A stretch of 22,098 nucleotides of DNA from UBA6164 sp964344155 (GTDB taxonomy: Bacteria > Patescibacteriota > Gracilibacteria > BD1-5 > UBA6164). Where the stretch lies: positions 1-22,098 of the forward strand of contig CAYFMG010000017.1 in the NCBI GenBank assembly GCA_964344155.1, read 5' to 3'. Position numbers and translations under genes: made by a program. Below, piece by piece: positions 1-9,609 of this stretch. Each line of letters starts with the position of its first letter. The stretch's first letter is position 1. The notes beneath the pieces are model-generated. The model was not told the origin of the DNA and searched no databases. It saw only the letters and a program-made list of their open reading frames with translations.

Positions 1-157
1 TCTTCATTCTACTCATATCTGAGATTCTTACTGAGTCTCTTGAGGTCTTTGTGTAATTTTGCATACTTATAAATGCAATAGTTCCCAAAATAATCAGGAT
101 ACTTATCACAACTATTAATTCTACTAAGGTAAAACCTTTGTTATGTAATTTTTTCAT
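1..157 (-). CDS. Type IV pilin-like protein, N-terminal fragment (runs off the left edge)
   Basis: The fragment encodes the first 52 residues of a prepilin-type protein, starting at the ATG complementary to 155-157. It has a short basic leader ending K-G, then F-T-L-V-E and a long hydrophobic helix, which is the class III (prepilin peptidase) signal: cleavage is expected after G8, with E13 as the conserved Glu5 of the mature pilin. The amino-acid sequence is identical to the start of the large pilin-like gene at 16126-19137. The three nucleotide differences in 157 bases are all silent. The rest of the gene, and therefore its adhesive domain, lies outside the window. Such proteins are inserted in the membrane and assembled into pili or pseudopili. 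The N-terminal call is firm; the function of the whole protein is unknown. Confidence 0.85.
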   Translation of the reverse strand, partial: MKKLHNKGFTLVELIVVISILIILGTIAFISMQNYTKTSRDSVRISDMSRMK

Positions 158-189
158 AGTATTTTATTGTTAATTTTTAATACTTAATT

Positions 190-217
190 AATATAATAGT
201 ATTTATTAAAATATCAA
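190..217 (-). promoter_or_regulatory. Promoter of the left-edge pilin-like gene
   Basis: On the minus strand a TTGATA -35 box (212-217) and a TATATT -10 box (190-195) are 16 bases apart. They lie in the 35-base block conserved exactly upstream of the second pilin-like gene, which supports a functional role. Confidence 0.55.
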
Positions 218-237
218 ATTTATTTTTTACTTTTTTT

Positions 238-266
238 TTGCTTTTTAAAATTTTTTATAGTACAAT
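238..266 (+). promoter_or_regulatory. Promoter of the histidine kinase gene
   Basis: TTGCTT (238-243) and TACAAT (261-266) are 17 bases apart, and the kinase ATG follows 30 bases later. No clear Shine-Dalgarno sequence is seen before the start codon. Confidence 0.5.
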
Positions 267-296
267 ATAAAGGTATTAATAATTTTTACAAAAGTA

Positions 297-1397
297 ATGA
301 ATAAAAATATAAATCTAGAACTTGAAAACTTAGAAATCTATAAACAGATAGTTAATCATATGACTGAGAGTCTTTGGATTTGAGATAAAGATAACAATAC
401 AATTTATACAAATGGTGTATTTTGCGAGTTAACTTGATATTCTCAAAATGAAGTTATATGAAAACCTTATAGTGATTTCTGGGACAAAGAAAGTGCTGAT
501 ACAATAGAAAAAATAAATAAAAAATACGATATATCTGAAAATATCAAATATGAAGCATTACTAAGAGATAAAAAAGGAGAAGATATTCCTGTCTTGTGTA
601 GCTGAACACCAACTGTTAATTGATGAACTGTTTTAATGATTAGTGACCTAAGAGAATTAAATAGTTTAAAACAAGTTGAAAAAGATTTAAGAAAGATAAA
701 TCAAACAAAAGATGAATTTATATCTATTGTATGACATGAACTAAGAACACCCCTAACATCAATCATGTGATACCTATCAATGATACTTGATTGAGACATG
801 TGAGATATAAATACAGACGTAAGAAAATCTCTATTCCATAGTTATAATAGTTCCGTTAGACTAATAAAACTAGTAAATGATATACTATCTATTTGAAAAA
901 TAGAATCATGAAAAATGGAATATCATATGGATAATGTTGATATAATGAAACTTATAAAATCAACATATAAAGATATTTATCTAGAAGTAAGTCAAAAATG
1001 AATTAGTCTAAAAGTTGATTTTGATAAAAACCTAGAATGATTAGAAATAAATACTGATAAAGATAAGCTAAAACAAGTATTATTAAATCTATTAACAAAC
1101 GCTATTAAGTTTACTAAAAAAGGTTGAGAAGTAACAATAAAAGCTTCAAAAATAGATGACAAAGTAAGATTTGAGATAATAGATACTTGAGTATGAATAC
1201 CTAAAGATAAACTCGATATACTATTTGATAAGTTTTCTCAAGTAGAATCAAGTATGCAAAGAGAAAATACTTCTGGACTAGGATTATGATTATCTATATC
1301 TAAAAGGTTTATCGAAGAATTTGGATCTGAAATAAAAGTAGAGTCTGAAGAGAAAAAATGAAGTGTTTTCTACTTTGATTTAAAATTAAATAGCTAA
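297..1397 (+). CDS. PAS-domain sensor histidine kinase (cytoplasmic)
   Basis: This is a 366-residue two-component sensor kinase that autophosphorylates on histidine and passes the phosphate to a receiver, plausibly the product of the next gene. Residues 10-120 form a PAS-like sensor domain, followed by a short linker helix. The H box reads G-H-E-L-R-T-P with the phospho-accepting H147. The catalytic domain shows the N box (N268), the G1 box D-T-G-V-G-I-P (D296), an F box (L-F-D-K-F-S) and the G2 box G-L-G-L-G-L. Many of these glycines are TGA codons, so the gene looks broken under the standard code. No transmembrane segment is visible, so the signal is probably intracellular. It ends 63 bases before the response regulator, which has its own promoter. 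The start is the first ATG, just after an AT-rich promoter. Confidence 0.93.
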
Positions 1398-1401
1398 AAA
1401 T

Positions 1402-1430
1402 TTGAATATCTATAAAAAATATGATATTAT
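1402..1430 (+). promoter_or_regulatory. Promoter of the response regulator gene
   Basis: TTGAAT (1402-1407) and TATTAT (1425-1430) have a 17-base spacer and a TG two bases upstream of the -10 box. It starts just after the kinase stop codon, so the regulator can be transcribed independently of the kinase. Confidence 0.55.
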
Positions 1431-1460
1431 ACTTATATATATATAACTATAAAAAATATT

Positions 1461-1940
1461 ATGGACAAAAAATTATTAATTATCGAAGACGATAAAGTAT
1501 TAAATGAGATGTATGCTACAAAGTTTGCTAAAGAAGGTTATTTAGTAGAATCTGCATATGAAGGTTTAGAAGGATTATCAAAAATTACTACCTTTAATCC
1601 TGATGTTATTCTTCTTGATATAATGATGCCAACAATGAATGGTTTTGAAACTCTTGAAGTTATTAAATCTCAAACATCTTCTAGTTGTAAAATTATTATT
1701 TTTACAAATATTGTAGATAAAGATAAAATTAACCAAGCAATGGAAATGGGAGCTGATGATTATTTAATCAAAGCTGACACTACTCCAAAAACAGCTTTAG
1801 AAAAAGTTGAATCTTATTTCTCAGAAACTACTACTTCTGATGAAGATGGTGTTACTTATATCAAACCAGGAGTTAATAAATTTAGAATGAAAAATCCTGA
1901 AGGAGGAAAAGATATAGAAATAGAAATAAATATAAAATAA
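1461..1940 (+). CDS. Stand-alone response regulator (receiver domain only)
   Basis: The protein is 159 residues. Residues 4-120 form a CheY-like receiver: acidic pair D10/D11, phospho-acceptor D53 in L-L-D-I-M-M-P, T82 and K104. There is no DNA-binding or enzymatic output domain. The last 35 residues form a polar, acidic and lysine-rich tail of no recognised family. It probably works by protein contact, for example on pilus or motility machinery, or as a phosphorelay intermediate; the target is inferred, not seen. It is the likely partner of the upstream kinase. All nine glycines use GGN codons and none uses TGA, unlike its neighbours, which is why it reads through even with the standard code. 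Confidence 0.93.
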   Translation: MDKKLLIIEDDKVLNEMYATKFAKEGYLVESAYEGLEGLSKITTFNPDVILLDIMMPTMNGFETLEVIKSQTSSSCKIIIFTNIVDKDKINQAMEMGADDYLIKADTTPKTALEKVESYFSETTTSDEDGVTYIKPGVNKFRMKNPEGGKDIEIEINIK

Positions 1941-1980
1941 AAAATGTAGAAAGTAATTTTCTACATTTTTTTATTTTTTT
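1941..1980. terminator. Bidirectional terminator between response regulator and lepA
   Basis: A 12-base perfect stem (1941-1952 with 1958-1969) and a five-base loop are followed by a T run on the plus strand and preceded by A residues that give Us on the minus strand. The lepA stop codon (1971-1973) lies in its tail. Confidence 0.8.
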
Positions 1981-3854
1981 AATAAATTTACAAAAGCTTC
2001 ACTAGGTAAGCTCACTTTTCAAAATTGCTTCATTTTCTTTTTACCTTTCTTTTGTTTTTCAAGTAGTTTTTTCTTTCTACTAATATCTCAACCATAAAGC
2101 TTAGCTGTTACATCTTTTCTCATAGCAGAGAGAGTTTCTCTAGCTACAACACTTCATCATACCGCAGCTTGAATCTTAATTGCAAATAAAGCTCTTGGTA
2201 CTGATTCTTTTAAGTTCTTACAAATTTTCCCTCACATATAATGAGCTTGGTCTTTATGACATATAAAAGCTAGAGCATCTACTTTTTCATCAGCTATAAG
2301 TATTTCAAGCTTAACAAGTTCATCCTCTTTAAATTTAATAAATTCATAGTTAAGTGAAGCATATCATGAACTAAGAGATTTCATTTCATCATAAAAATCT
2401 CAAATAAGTTCATTCATAGGTAACTCATAAGTAAGCATTACCCTATCACTATCTATAAACTGTTGATTTTTAAATATTCATCTTCTGTCTTGTGATAACT
2501 GCATTAAGCTTCCTACATACTCTTGTGGTGTAATTATCTCTACTTTTGCTATTGGTTCCTCTATATGTAAATATTTTTCCCTACTTGGTAAATCTTCAGG
2601 ATTAGATACTAGTATTCTAGTACATTTTTGACCTTTTTCATTTTCAATTAATTCACTAGTAAATCTAGAATATTCACTTATTTTATCTCAAAATACAACT
2701 ACTCTATATGTTACCTGAGGAGATGTCATTATTACATCCATATTAAACTCACGAAAAAGTCTTTCTTTTACTATATCTAGGTGTAATAATCCTAAAAATC
2801 AACATCTATATCCATTTCAAAGTGCCGGACTCACTTCTGATTCTACTGCTAAAGCAGAGTCGTTTAATACTAGTTTTTCCATTGAATCTTTAAGTGCTGG
2901 ATATTCAGAACTATCCATAGGAAAAATACCTGCATAGATAAAAGGTGTTACTTCTCAAAATCCATCAATAGCTTTAGCTTCTTCTGGTTTTGCTTTTGGT
3001 CATTCTACATTTTCTGGTTTCCAAACTGTATCCCCTACTTTTGCATCTCTAATTGATTTTAATCATGTAACTATATATCAGACTGATCAATTTTCGATTT
3101 TTTGATCACTTATATAGCTTGGAGAAAAATGTCATACATCCAGTGCTTCAATTTTTTTATTTGTATTTAAAAAATGCAGTGTATCTCATTTTTTTATTTC
3201 TCACTGAAATACTTTTACATATGATACAACTCACCTGTATGAATCATATTGAGAATCAAAAACAAGAGCTTTTAATTCATCATTATCTGCTTGTTTATCG
3301 GAAAATACTCTTGGTTCACTTATCCTATCTATAACTGCTTCAAGCACTGATTCAACATTTTCTCATGTTTTAGCTGATACTCATATTATCTCTGATTTAT
3401 CACATCAAAGTAAGTTTATTATCTCTTCTGAAACTTTATCTACATCAGCTGCTGGTAAGTCTATTTTATTAATAATTGGTATAATATCTAGATCATTTTC
3501 TATCGCCATATATACATTTGATAGCGTTTGAGCCTCTATTCATTGAGTAGCATCCACTATAAGTAAAGCTCCCTCAACAGAAGCAAGACTTCTACTTACT
3601 TCATACTGAAAATCTACATGCCCAGGAGTATCTATTATATTCATCTCATATCACTTATAATTCATCCTAACTGGTTGAAGCTTAATAGTAATACCTCTTT
3701 CTTGTTCAAGCTCCATAGTATCAAGCATTTGTCCATGTTTCATGTCTCTTTTTTCTATAGTTCCTGTGATTTCAAGTAACCTATCAGCTAAAGTAGATTT
3801 ACCATGATCTATATGAGCTATAATACAAAAATTTCTAATATTTTTTAAATTCAT
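1971..3854 (-). CDS. lepA: Elongation factor 4 (LepA), ribosome-associated GTPase
   Basis: The 627-residue product is a translational GTPase that acts on stalled or mis-translocated ribosomes and helps 30S assembly. The G1 P-loop A-H-I-D-H-G-K-S-T is at residues 13-21, followed by the switch I segment Q-E-R-G-I-T-I, G3 D-T-P-G-H, G4 N-K-I-D-L-P, and then domains II, III and V. The LepA-specific C-terminal domain is present and ends in a lysine-rich tail. Its length is slightly above the usual 600 or so. In-frame TGA glycines break it into pieces under code 11. It starts 44 bases after the upstream ATP-grasp gene on the same strand with no terminator between, so the two are probably co-transcribed. 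The start matches the family's N-L-K-N-I-R-N-F opening. Confidence 0.97.
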
Positions 3855-3898
3855 TTATTTATTTTTACTTATAATAATTTAAAGTTTATAGATTCTTC

Positions 3899-5224
3899 TT
3901 AAAAATTCAACCTAAATATTTTTATAATCTTTGTTACACATATATATTTTGATTCTATTTCAAGTAGTTTTTTATAGTTTTTTTCTATAAACAAATAATC
4001 ATTTCTTAATTGTTGTAAATCAGTATTTGATAGTTTTATTGTTCATATTTTTATAAATCAATCTTTTGTTAAACCATAATCTTTTCAAATAGCAGACTCG
4101 TCTTTTACTATTCTATAAGCTGAATCTAATTTCTCTATTTTTGAAAATAATTCTTTATTAAATCATAAAAATTTTCACTCTTTTGTGGCAAATAGATTTA
4201 CTCATATAACATTTTCTTTTATTTTTGGAAACTCTTTTTTACTATCAACTATAAACTTAAAAAAGTTAATACCAAAAGCTCTATGCATAAGCTCATGTCT
4301 ACCTCAACCTATTCTACCATTTACTTCTATTGTTTTTAACTGTCATTTAGAGTTAATTTTGAATTCATGATGTACAAAAGAGTTTTTTATTTTCATAGCT
4401 TTAACACTATCTTTTACAAACTTTTCTAAGTTTATATATCTAAAAGTATCTTGTGTATCTTTTGTTGTTATTCTAGAAAGTACAAAATAATCATCTACTC
4501 AAATATCAGTTCATAATCTTTCTTTTATAGGCTCAGATAACCTTACACTACCATCTTGTCAAACAAAATAATCTATAGAATATAATTCTCAATCTATGTA
4601 TTCTTCTGCTATAAGCTTACCTCACTCTATTCATCTTTCACTAAAAACTTTTGAGAAACTATTGAAGTGATCCTTATAATCATAAAACTCTCTTCTTGAA
4701 TTGATTTTAACTACTCAAGAGCTTTGTACTCAGTTAATAGGTTTTAGAATAAAAGGTACTCATACTTTTTCCCTAATTTCAGAAAAACTAAGCTTATCCA
4801 AAGTTCATGAAGTAAACCTAATTCATAATTCAGGATTATGTTTTAATATCATTTCTCTTTGAATGAATTTATTTCTAAATATTCTATGATTTTTTGGAGC
4901 TTCTTGTCATACAACTTTTTTCAATCTATTTGTAACATTCATAGTTAATTCTAGAGTTGTATGAACATATAGTATATTGTATTTTTTATTTAACTTCTCT
5001 ACTTTTTGCGTTATATCATCTCAATTCAAGTAATTTTTCAGATATATTCCATTTTTATTTAGTTTTTCTTCATAATCTTTATCATCCAATTTTTGTCATT
5101 TATAAAACAAAAAATTCTCTACATTATCTTGCTTATATATTTCTTTCATAAGATGTAGTTCTAGCTTAAAAGTGTCTGTTTTAAACCATTTTTTATTCAT
5201 TATATGAACAATAATTTTTTGCAT
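3899..5224 (-). CDS. ATP-grasp carboxylate-amine ligase, paralogue 1
   Basis: The 441-residue protein has an ATP-grasp fold. K161 lies in P-F-I-L-K-P followed by a glycine/serine-rich Q-S-S-G-V loop; a later E-E-Y-I-D-G-E strand precedes the metal-binding E300-x-N302-G-R-I-G-G-G. Enzymes with this layout form amide or peptide bonds through an acyl-phosphate (the PurK, carnosine synthase and tubulin tyrosine ligase superfamily). The N-terminal 130 residues resemble a pre-ATP-grasp domain. It is clearly paralogous to the gene at 7199-8584: both open M-x-K-x-I-V-H-I and share the whole core. The two flank a DUF1704-type putative peptidase, which suggests joint action on one substrate, but the substrate cannot be read from sequence. 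The first ATG is chosen because it aligns with the paralogue's start. Confidence 0.85.
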
Positions 5225-5314
5225 AACTATTTATTATTATAATAATTTGAACTATGGAATTATAGTGATTTTTTAAAAAATGCAACTTTTAGTAATATTT
5301 TGTCCTTAGTTTTT

Positions 5315-5343
5315 TTGACAAATAAGCAAAAATATAATAAAAT
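5315..5343 (+). promoter_or_regulatory. Promoter of the DUF1704/MATCAP-type gene
   Basis: A perfect TTGACA (5315-5320) and TAAAAT (5338-5343) are separated by 17 bases. It lies in the 151-base divergent gap shared with the minus-strand ATP-grasp gene, so the ligase and the peptidase could be co-regulated. Confidence 0.6.
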
Positions 5344-5375
5344 TATATAAATTAAATAAGTAGATATTTTTATTC

Positions 5376-7175
5376 ATGAATAACACTATAAATTCATTAC
5401 CAGCTAAACAAAAACTAGAGGATATAATAGGAAAATATAATCCTCTAATTTTTGATGAAGAAAAATGGATATGAAAAGATCTACGGAAAATAGCTGAAGT
5501 TACATACTCTTATGATACTAATACATGAATCAATACCACTCTATTTGTAAAATGAGGATGACTAAACATAGAAACTTACAAAATGCTTGACTTAGAAGCT
5601 AAAAAAGTATTTTTACTAAGAGCTAAAGAAAAGTTAGAAGAGTTAATTAATGAAAAAATTGATTTAATAGATGAAGCCTTAGAAACAATAGACCGTATGG
5701 ATAGTCTAGCTCAAACATCTGTAGAAACAGATACTAAAAGTATATTTAAAAATTCTTTAATAGAGAAAAAAATGCTTTTAGAGTATTGTTTAACAGCTCT
5801 AGCTTTGGAATTAGAAAAAGCAGATATATGATTCAAAGTAGATGAAACTGAAGAAAAAGAAATAGAAACAAAAATTCAAGAATATGATAAACTATTATTC
5901 TGAGGAGATATAAAAGATAGTCCTCAAGATGTAATTCTATCTTATGAAAGTGCTTTAGTTAGATTTAATAAAAATAAACACTTATTAACTGAAAGTGAGG
6001 CAGAAAAATTTGAATGATATTTAAAGAAAATGCTTCCTTATCTTCCTGAAGGATATAAGTATGTAGAAAAAGTAGAACCTAAGGCTATAGATAATAGCTT
6101 CCTAGAAACAGACTTTTTAAGAAGTGATTATATATTATGATTCAATATCCTGATAGAAGCTCTAGAAAAACTAGAACATATAGTTGAAAGTAATAGTGAT
6201 GTTGCTAGTATATCTGATTGACCAAAAGGTGTTTATTTCCCTACTAGTGCAAAATTTGCCAAAATGAATATTTTAAGATTCTTTAAATTAGCTAATCATG
6301 AAATAGAAACTCATAATATAACAGATTATAACTGAAGACAATTAATATGAAATCTTAGATGAGCGTGAAGTATTGAAAAAGATGAATGAGTAGCTATGCT
6401 TATGGAACAACTATTTATGTACTGAGAAGAACTATACAAAATAGATGAAAACTGAAACAAAATAATAGATAGAGACAAAATACAAATAAACTCATACTTC
6501 AGTAAAATATTTATGTGAGAGTTATTAGACGAAGATAAAGAGTTAATGGATTTTCTAAATATTTATGAAAAACTAGAAGCTGATGTAATACCACCAAAAG
6601 CCAGACTTGATAGACTTAAAAGAAATAATAAATCTCACGTACAACACAAAGATACAACTTATACTAGATGATTATTTAAAGCTGTAGATAATATAAATTT
6701 ATTTATAACTTCTAAGTGAAAAAAATGAATAAATCCAAAAGATTTATTTATATGAAAAGTATCTTTTGATGAAACTAGTACTTTGAAAAATATAGCAAAA
6801 CAAAAAGAGAAAAATTGAGAAGATTTAGAATTATTAACTCCTCTTTTTATATCTGATGCGGTACTTTTTGCTGTAGAAGAAAAATTAAAATGAAGAAATG
6901 GTAATATTAGCTGAGAGAATTTTTATAAGTATCTACAAAATAAATACCCTATATTTAACTTTTCAAAAGAACAAATAAAAGCTGTATCTCATACAACCAA
7001 AACAAATGTTTTTTGAATTGTTGAAATTATCTTAAAAAGAGTTTGATTAGATGCTGCTAAAAATATATCAAGTGATAATACAGCAATACAATATATTATA
7101 TGAGATACTCATCAATATAATATAAAAAAAGTTAAAGATAAAATGAAGTCTAGTGAGAGAAAAAATGCCAAATAA
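5376..7175 (+). CDS. DUF1704/MATCAP-family putative zinc metallopeptidase
   Basis: The 599-residue protein carries the H-E-x-x-x-H signature of this family: H308-E309-I-E-T-H313, then N-G-R-Q and, 24 residues after H313, a D-E337-G-V-A motif that matches the family's Q-E-G-L-A box and would supply the third metal ligand. Known members include eukaryotic MATCAP, which removes the C-terminal tyrosine of alpha-tubulin, and bacterial 'flavohaemoglobin expression-modulating QEGLA' proteins of unknown function. The N-terminal 200 residues are helical and charged, with a likely coiled coil around residues 70-150. No signal peptide or membrane segment is seen, so it is probably cytoplasmic. It sits between two ATP-grasp ligase genes. 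Many glycines are TGA, so code 11 splits it. Family assignment rests on motif recognition. Confidence 0.75.
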
Positions 7176-7207
7176 AAAATAGAAACAAATTTTTGTTTCT
7201 ATTTTTT
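7174..7207. terminator. Bidirectional terminator between the MATCAP-type gene and ATP-grasp 2
   Basis: This is a perfect 16-base inverted repeat (7174-7189 with 7192-7207) rich in A on the 5' side and T on the 3' side. It overlaps the stop codons of both convergent genes (7173-7175 and 7199-7201). Confidence 0.8.
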
Positions 7208-8584
7208 ATTTCTTCTAAATAATCAAGTTACTTTAGAAAAAGCAGTTTTTACTTTTTCTTTTGGTTTTTCTAAAAGTTTTATTTTTTTCTTACATGCTTT
7301 TTTATCTGTACATATATCAAGTAAATCTTTATATCTTGATTTAATATATGCAAAGTCTTTAGCTAAAACTCCATAATCTTTATTTTTTAACTTTATTACT
7401 CAAACTTTTATAAATCAATCTTTTGTTAATCAAATCTCTTTTCAGATAGCTGACTCTTCAAATCTAACAGAAAAAACAGATTCTCTTTCTTTTATTTTTT
7501 TGAATGCTTTTTCATTAAATCATTCTAACACTCATCTTTTGGTAGCATAAATATTTACAGCTATATTACTCTCTTGAAGTTTAACTCATTTAGAATCTTT
7601 AATTAATAATAGTTCTAATAAATTAAAATCATAAGCATTTTTTAATAATTCTATTCTTCAACCACCAATTCTACCATTTAACTCTATTGTTTTTAATTCT
7701 CATTTTTTATTAATCTTAAACTCATGGTGTACAAATGTATTTTTTATACCACAAGCTTTTACTGTAGAATTAATAAATGATTTTAATCTTTTTCATTTAA
7801 ACTCTCACTCTGTTTTCTCTGTAGCTATTCTAGCTATATTACAGTAATCATCTACCTTTACATCAACTCACAATCTAACTTTTACTGGTTTAGATACATG
7901 AGTCTTTCATTCAGGAGTAACATAGTAATCTATAGAATATAGTTTTCAAGTAATAAATTCTTCAACTATTAATTCTTTATTATCTACTCATCTTGATTTT
8001 AATCTATCATGAAAATCATTATATGTATCTATATAATGTTTAAACTCTTTTTTATTTTTAACCTTTGCTACTCATGAACTTTGAACTCAATCAATAGGTT
8101 TTATAATAAAAGGATATCAAACTTTTTTTTCTATTTCTTTTATATCTAAGTCCTCTGGAGTTCACTTAATAAATTTTATTCATAAATTAGGATTGTGGTC
8201 TTGAATAAGTTCTCTTTGGAGAAACTTGTTTCTGAATATATCTGGATTATCTGACAAAGGACGTCAAAGGAATTCTTTTACTTCATTTACTGTATTTACA
8301 AGTAATTCTAAAGGAGTATCAATAAATAATATTTCATGATCCTTTGAATACTCTAATACTTGATTTTTTAGATCTTCTTTATTTGAATAATTTTTACATA
8401 AAATATGAAATTTTTCTAGTTTAGAAATAAGAGCATCAAATTTTATAACATCTCATTTATAAAATAATACATTTTTAATTCCATATTTTTCACTTAAATC
8501 TTCCATAGCATCTATTTCTGCAGTGAATGCAGAACTTTCCATTCTAGCTTTTGTTAGTATATGAACTATAGCTTTTTTATGCAT
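7199..8584 (-). CDS. ATP-grasp carboxylate-amine ligase, paralogue 2
   Basis: The 461-residue product has the same organisation as the ligase at 3899-5224: K162 in F-I-I-K-P, a Q-S-S-G-V loop, E-E-F-I-T-G-K-L-Y-S-I-D and the metal-binding E301-x-N303-G-R-I-G-G-G. The core is intact, so an active ligase is likely. It differs by a longer lysine-rich C-terminal tail of about 35 residues, which could bind nucleic acid or an acidic partner. It converges on the DUF1704 gene and is transcribed alone from its own promoter with a leader of about 120 bases. Whether it shares a substrate with paralogue 1 is unknown. The ATG start aligns with the paralogue. Confidence 0.85.
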
Positions 8585-8708
8585 GAATTTGTTTTACATT
8601 TTAAATAAAGTATTTTTCTCTAAAAAAGATTTATTTTAGAAAAAATATCTTCCTATTTCTCTTTTTGTTTTATTGGTTAATTGTTCTTAAAAAAATACCA
8701 AGGTCCGC

Positions 8709-8736
8709 ATTATAAAAATAATAAAAAATATATCAA
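8709..8736 (-). promoter_or_regulatory. Promoter of ATP-grasp 2
   Basis: On the minus strand TTGATA (8731-8736) and TATAAT (8709-8714) have a 16-base spacer. It leaves an untranslated leader of about 120 bases before the start codon; no convincing riboswitch fold was seen in that leader. Confidence 0.6.
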
Positions 8737-8750
8737 GTTTTTATGGTTAA

Positions 8751-9599
8751 TTAATTGTTAATTTCTCTACTTAATTCGCACCATAAAGCTATATCTAAGT
8801 TTTCTGGTCTTGTGTTTTTTTCTATAGATAAGCCTTCAAAAATACTTATAATATATTCTTTTTCAAATCAAGAATTCACTAAGTTTTTTATAAGCATTTT
8901 TCTTGGTTCTTTAAATCATTTTTTTATTAACTCTAAAAACTTTTCATCATCTATATCTTTATAGTCATCATGTTTTTCAAATAATAGTACACTTGATTCT
9001 ACTTTTGGTGCTGGAATAAAACTTTCTTTAGGGGCAGTTAAAACCTCACTTACAAAATATTTTTTCATTATAAACAATGATAAAACTGAACTCTTTGGTT
9101 TTTTATTTTTTAAAGCTAAAAGTATCTTATCTCATACATCTTTTTGCATTAAAATAACCATATTTTCTGGATTTAACTCTACATTATATATAAAGTGTCT
9201 AAGTATTGGTGATGTTATATAATAGGGTATATTTGCTATTACACTATATCCCCCCTCCTTAGTAAGGAGGGGGCTAGGGGGTGGTCATTCATATTTTAAT
9301 ACATCTGTATGATTTAATTTAAAATCAATTCACTCTAAATCAAAGTCTAGGTTATCTATTCTACTTTTTAGTACTCAAACCATATCATCATCAAGCTCAA
9401 CAAGATTTAGTTCTTTTGGTTTTCTTTGTATTAGTTTTTCTGTCAAAGCTCAATAACCAGGTCATACCTCAACTATATTTTTTTGATTAACCTCTAGGAT
9501 ATCAGCTATTTCTTCTAAAACTTCATCATCTACCAAAAAATTTTGTCAAAGTGATTTTTTAGCCTTTATATTATATTTTTTTAATAATTTTATACTCAT
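8751..9599 (-). CDS. rsmA: 16S rRNA dimethyladenosine transferase RsmA (KsgA), with an in-frame repeat insertion
   Basis: The 282-residue enzyme dimethylates the two adjacent adenosines in the 3'-terminal hairpin of 16S rRNA, using S-adenosylmethionine. It shows the family opening A-K-K-S-L-G-Q-N-F-L (13-22), the cofactor motif V-E-V-G-P-G-Y-G (43-50), acidic V-E-L-D-D (67-71) and the catalytic N-I-P-Y-Y motif starting at N123. Two glycines of the cofactor motif are TGA codons. Between D99-V-L and N123 lies an extra P-P-P-S-P-L-L-T-K-E-G-G peptide encoded by a REP-like palindrome at 9251-9286; it keeps frame and all catalytic motifs. This is the last gene of the minus-strand operon, 10 bases after the secreted-protein gene. 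The enzyme is probably functional, with the insert in a surface loop. Confidence 0.95.
9251..9286. repeat. REP-like palindromic element (half copy) inside rsmA
   Basis: These 36 bases match 19191-19226 with one difference. The element contains an 11-base inverted repeat (CCCCCTCCTTA and its complement around one base) followed by TAGGGGGTGGTC. Its length is exactly 12 codons and it is strikingly GC-rich in an AT-rich gene. Read on the coding strand, its first three bases complete a TGA codon, tolerated here as glycine. Confidence 0.85.
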
Positions 9600-9609
9600 T
9601 TTTTTATAT

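Larger units (their letters stand above)
1..221. repeat. Dispersed direct repeat, copy A (pilin gene start plus promoter)
   Basis: Bases 1-157 match 18981-19137 with three substitutions (positions 56, 89 and 122), and bases 187-221 match 19235-19269 exactly. The 29 bases between the blocks (158-186) do not align with the 97 bases at the equivalent place in the other copy, where a REP-like palindrome is inserted. The repeat runs off the left edge, so its full length is unknown. Confidence 0.9.

Noticed and set aside
8585..8708. Riboswitch or attenuator in the long leader of ATP-grasp 2
   Set aside because: Only weak, AT-rich imperfect pairings are visible and no known aptamer motif is recognisable.
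9251..9286. Intrinsic terminator inside rsmA
   Set aside because: The palindrome has no following T run on the coding strand, the reading frame continues through it, and it matches a dispersed repeat.
8751..9599. UGA read as tryptophan (code 4) or selenocysteine
   Set aside because: TGA occupies invariant glycine positions (for example twice in the RsmA V-G-P-G-Y-G motif), tryptophan is encoded by TGG, and no selenocysteine insertion element is apparent.
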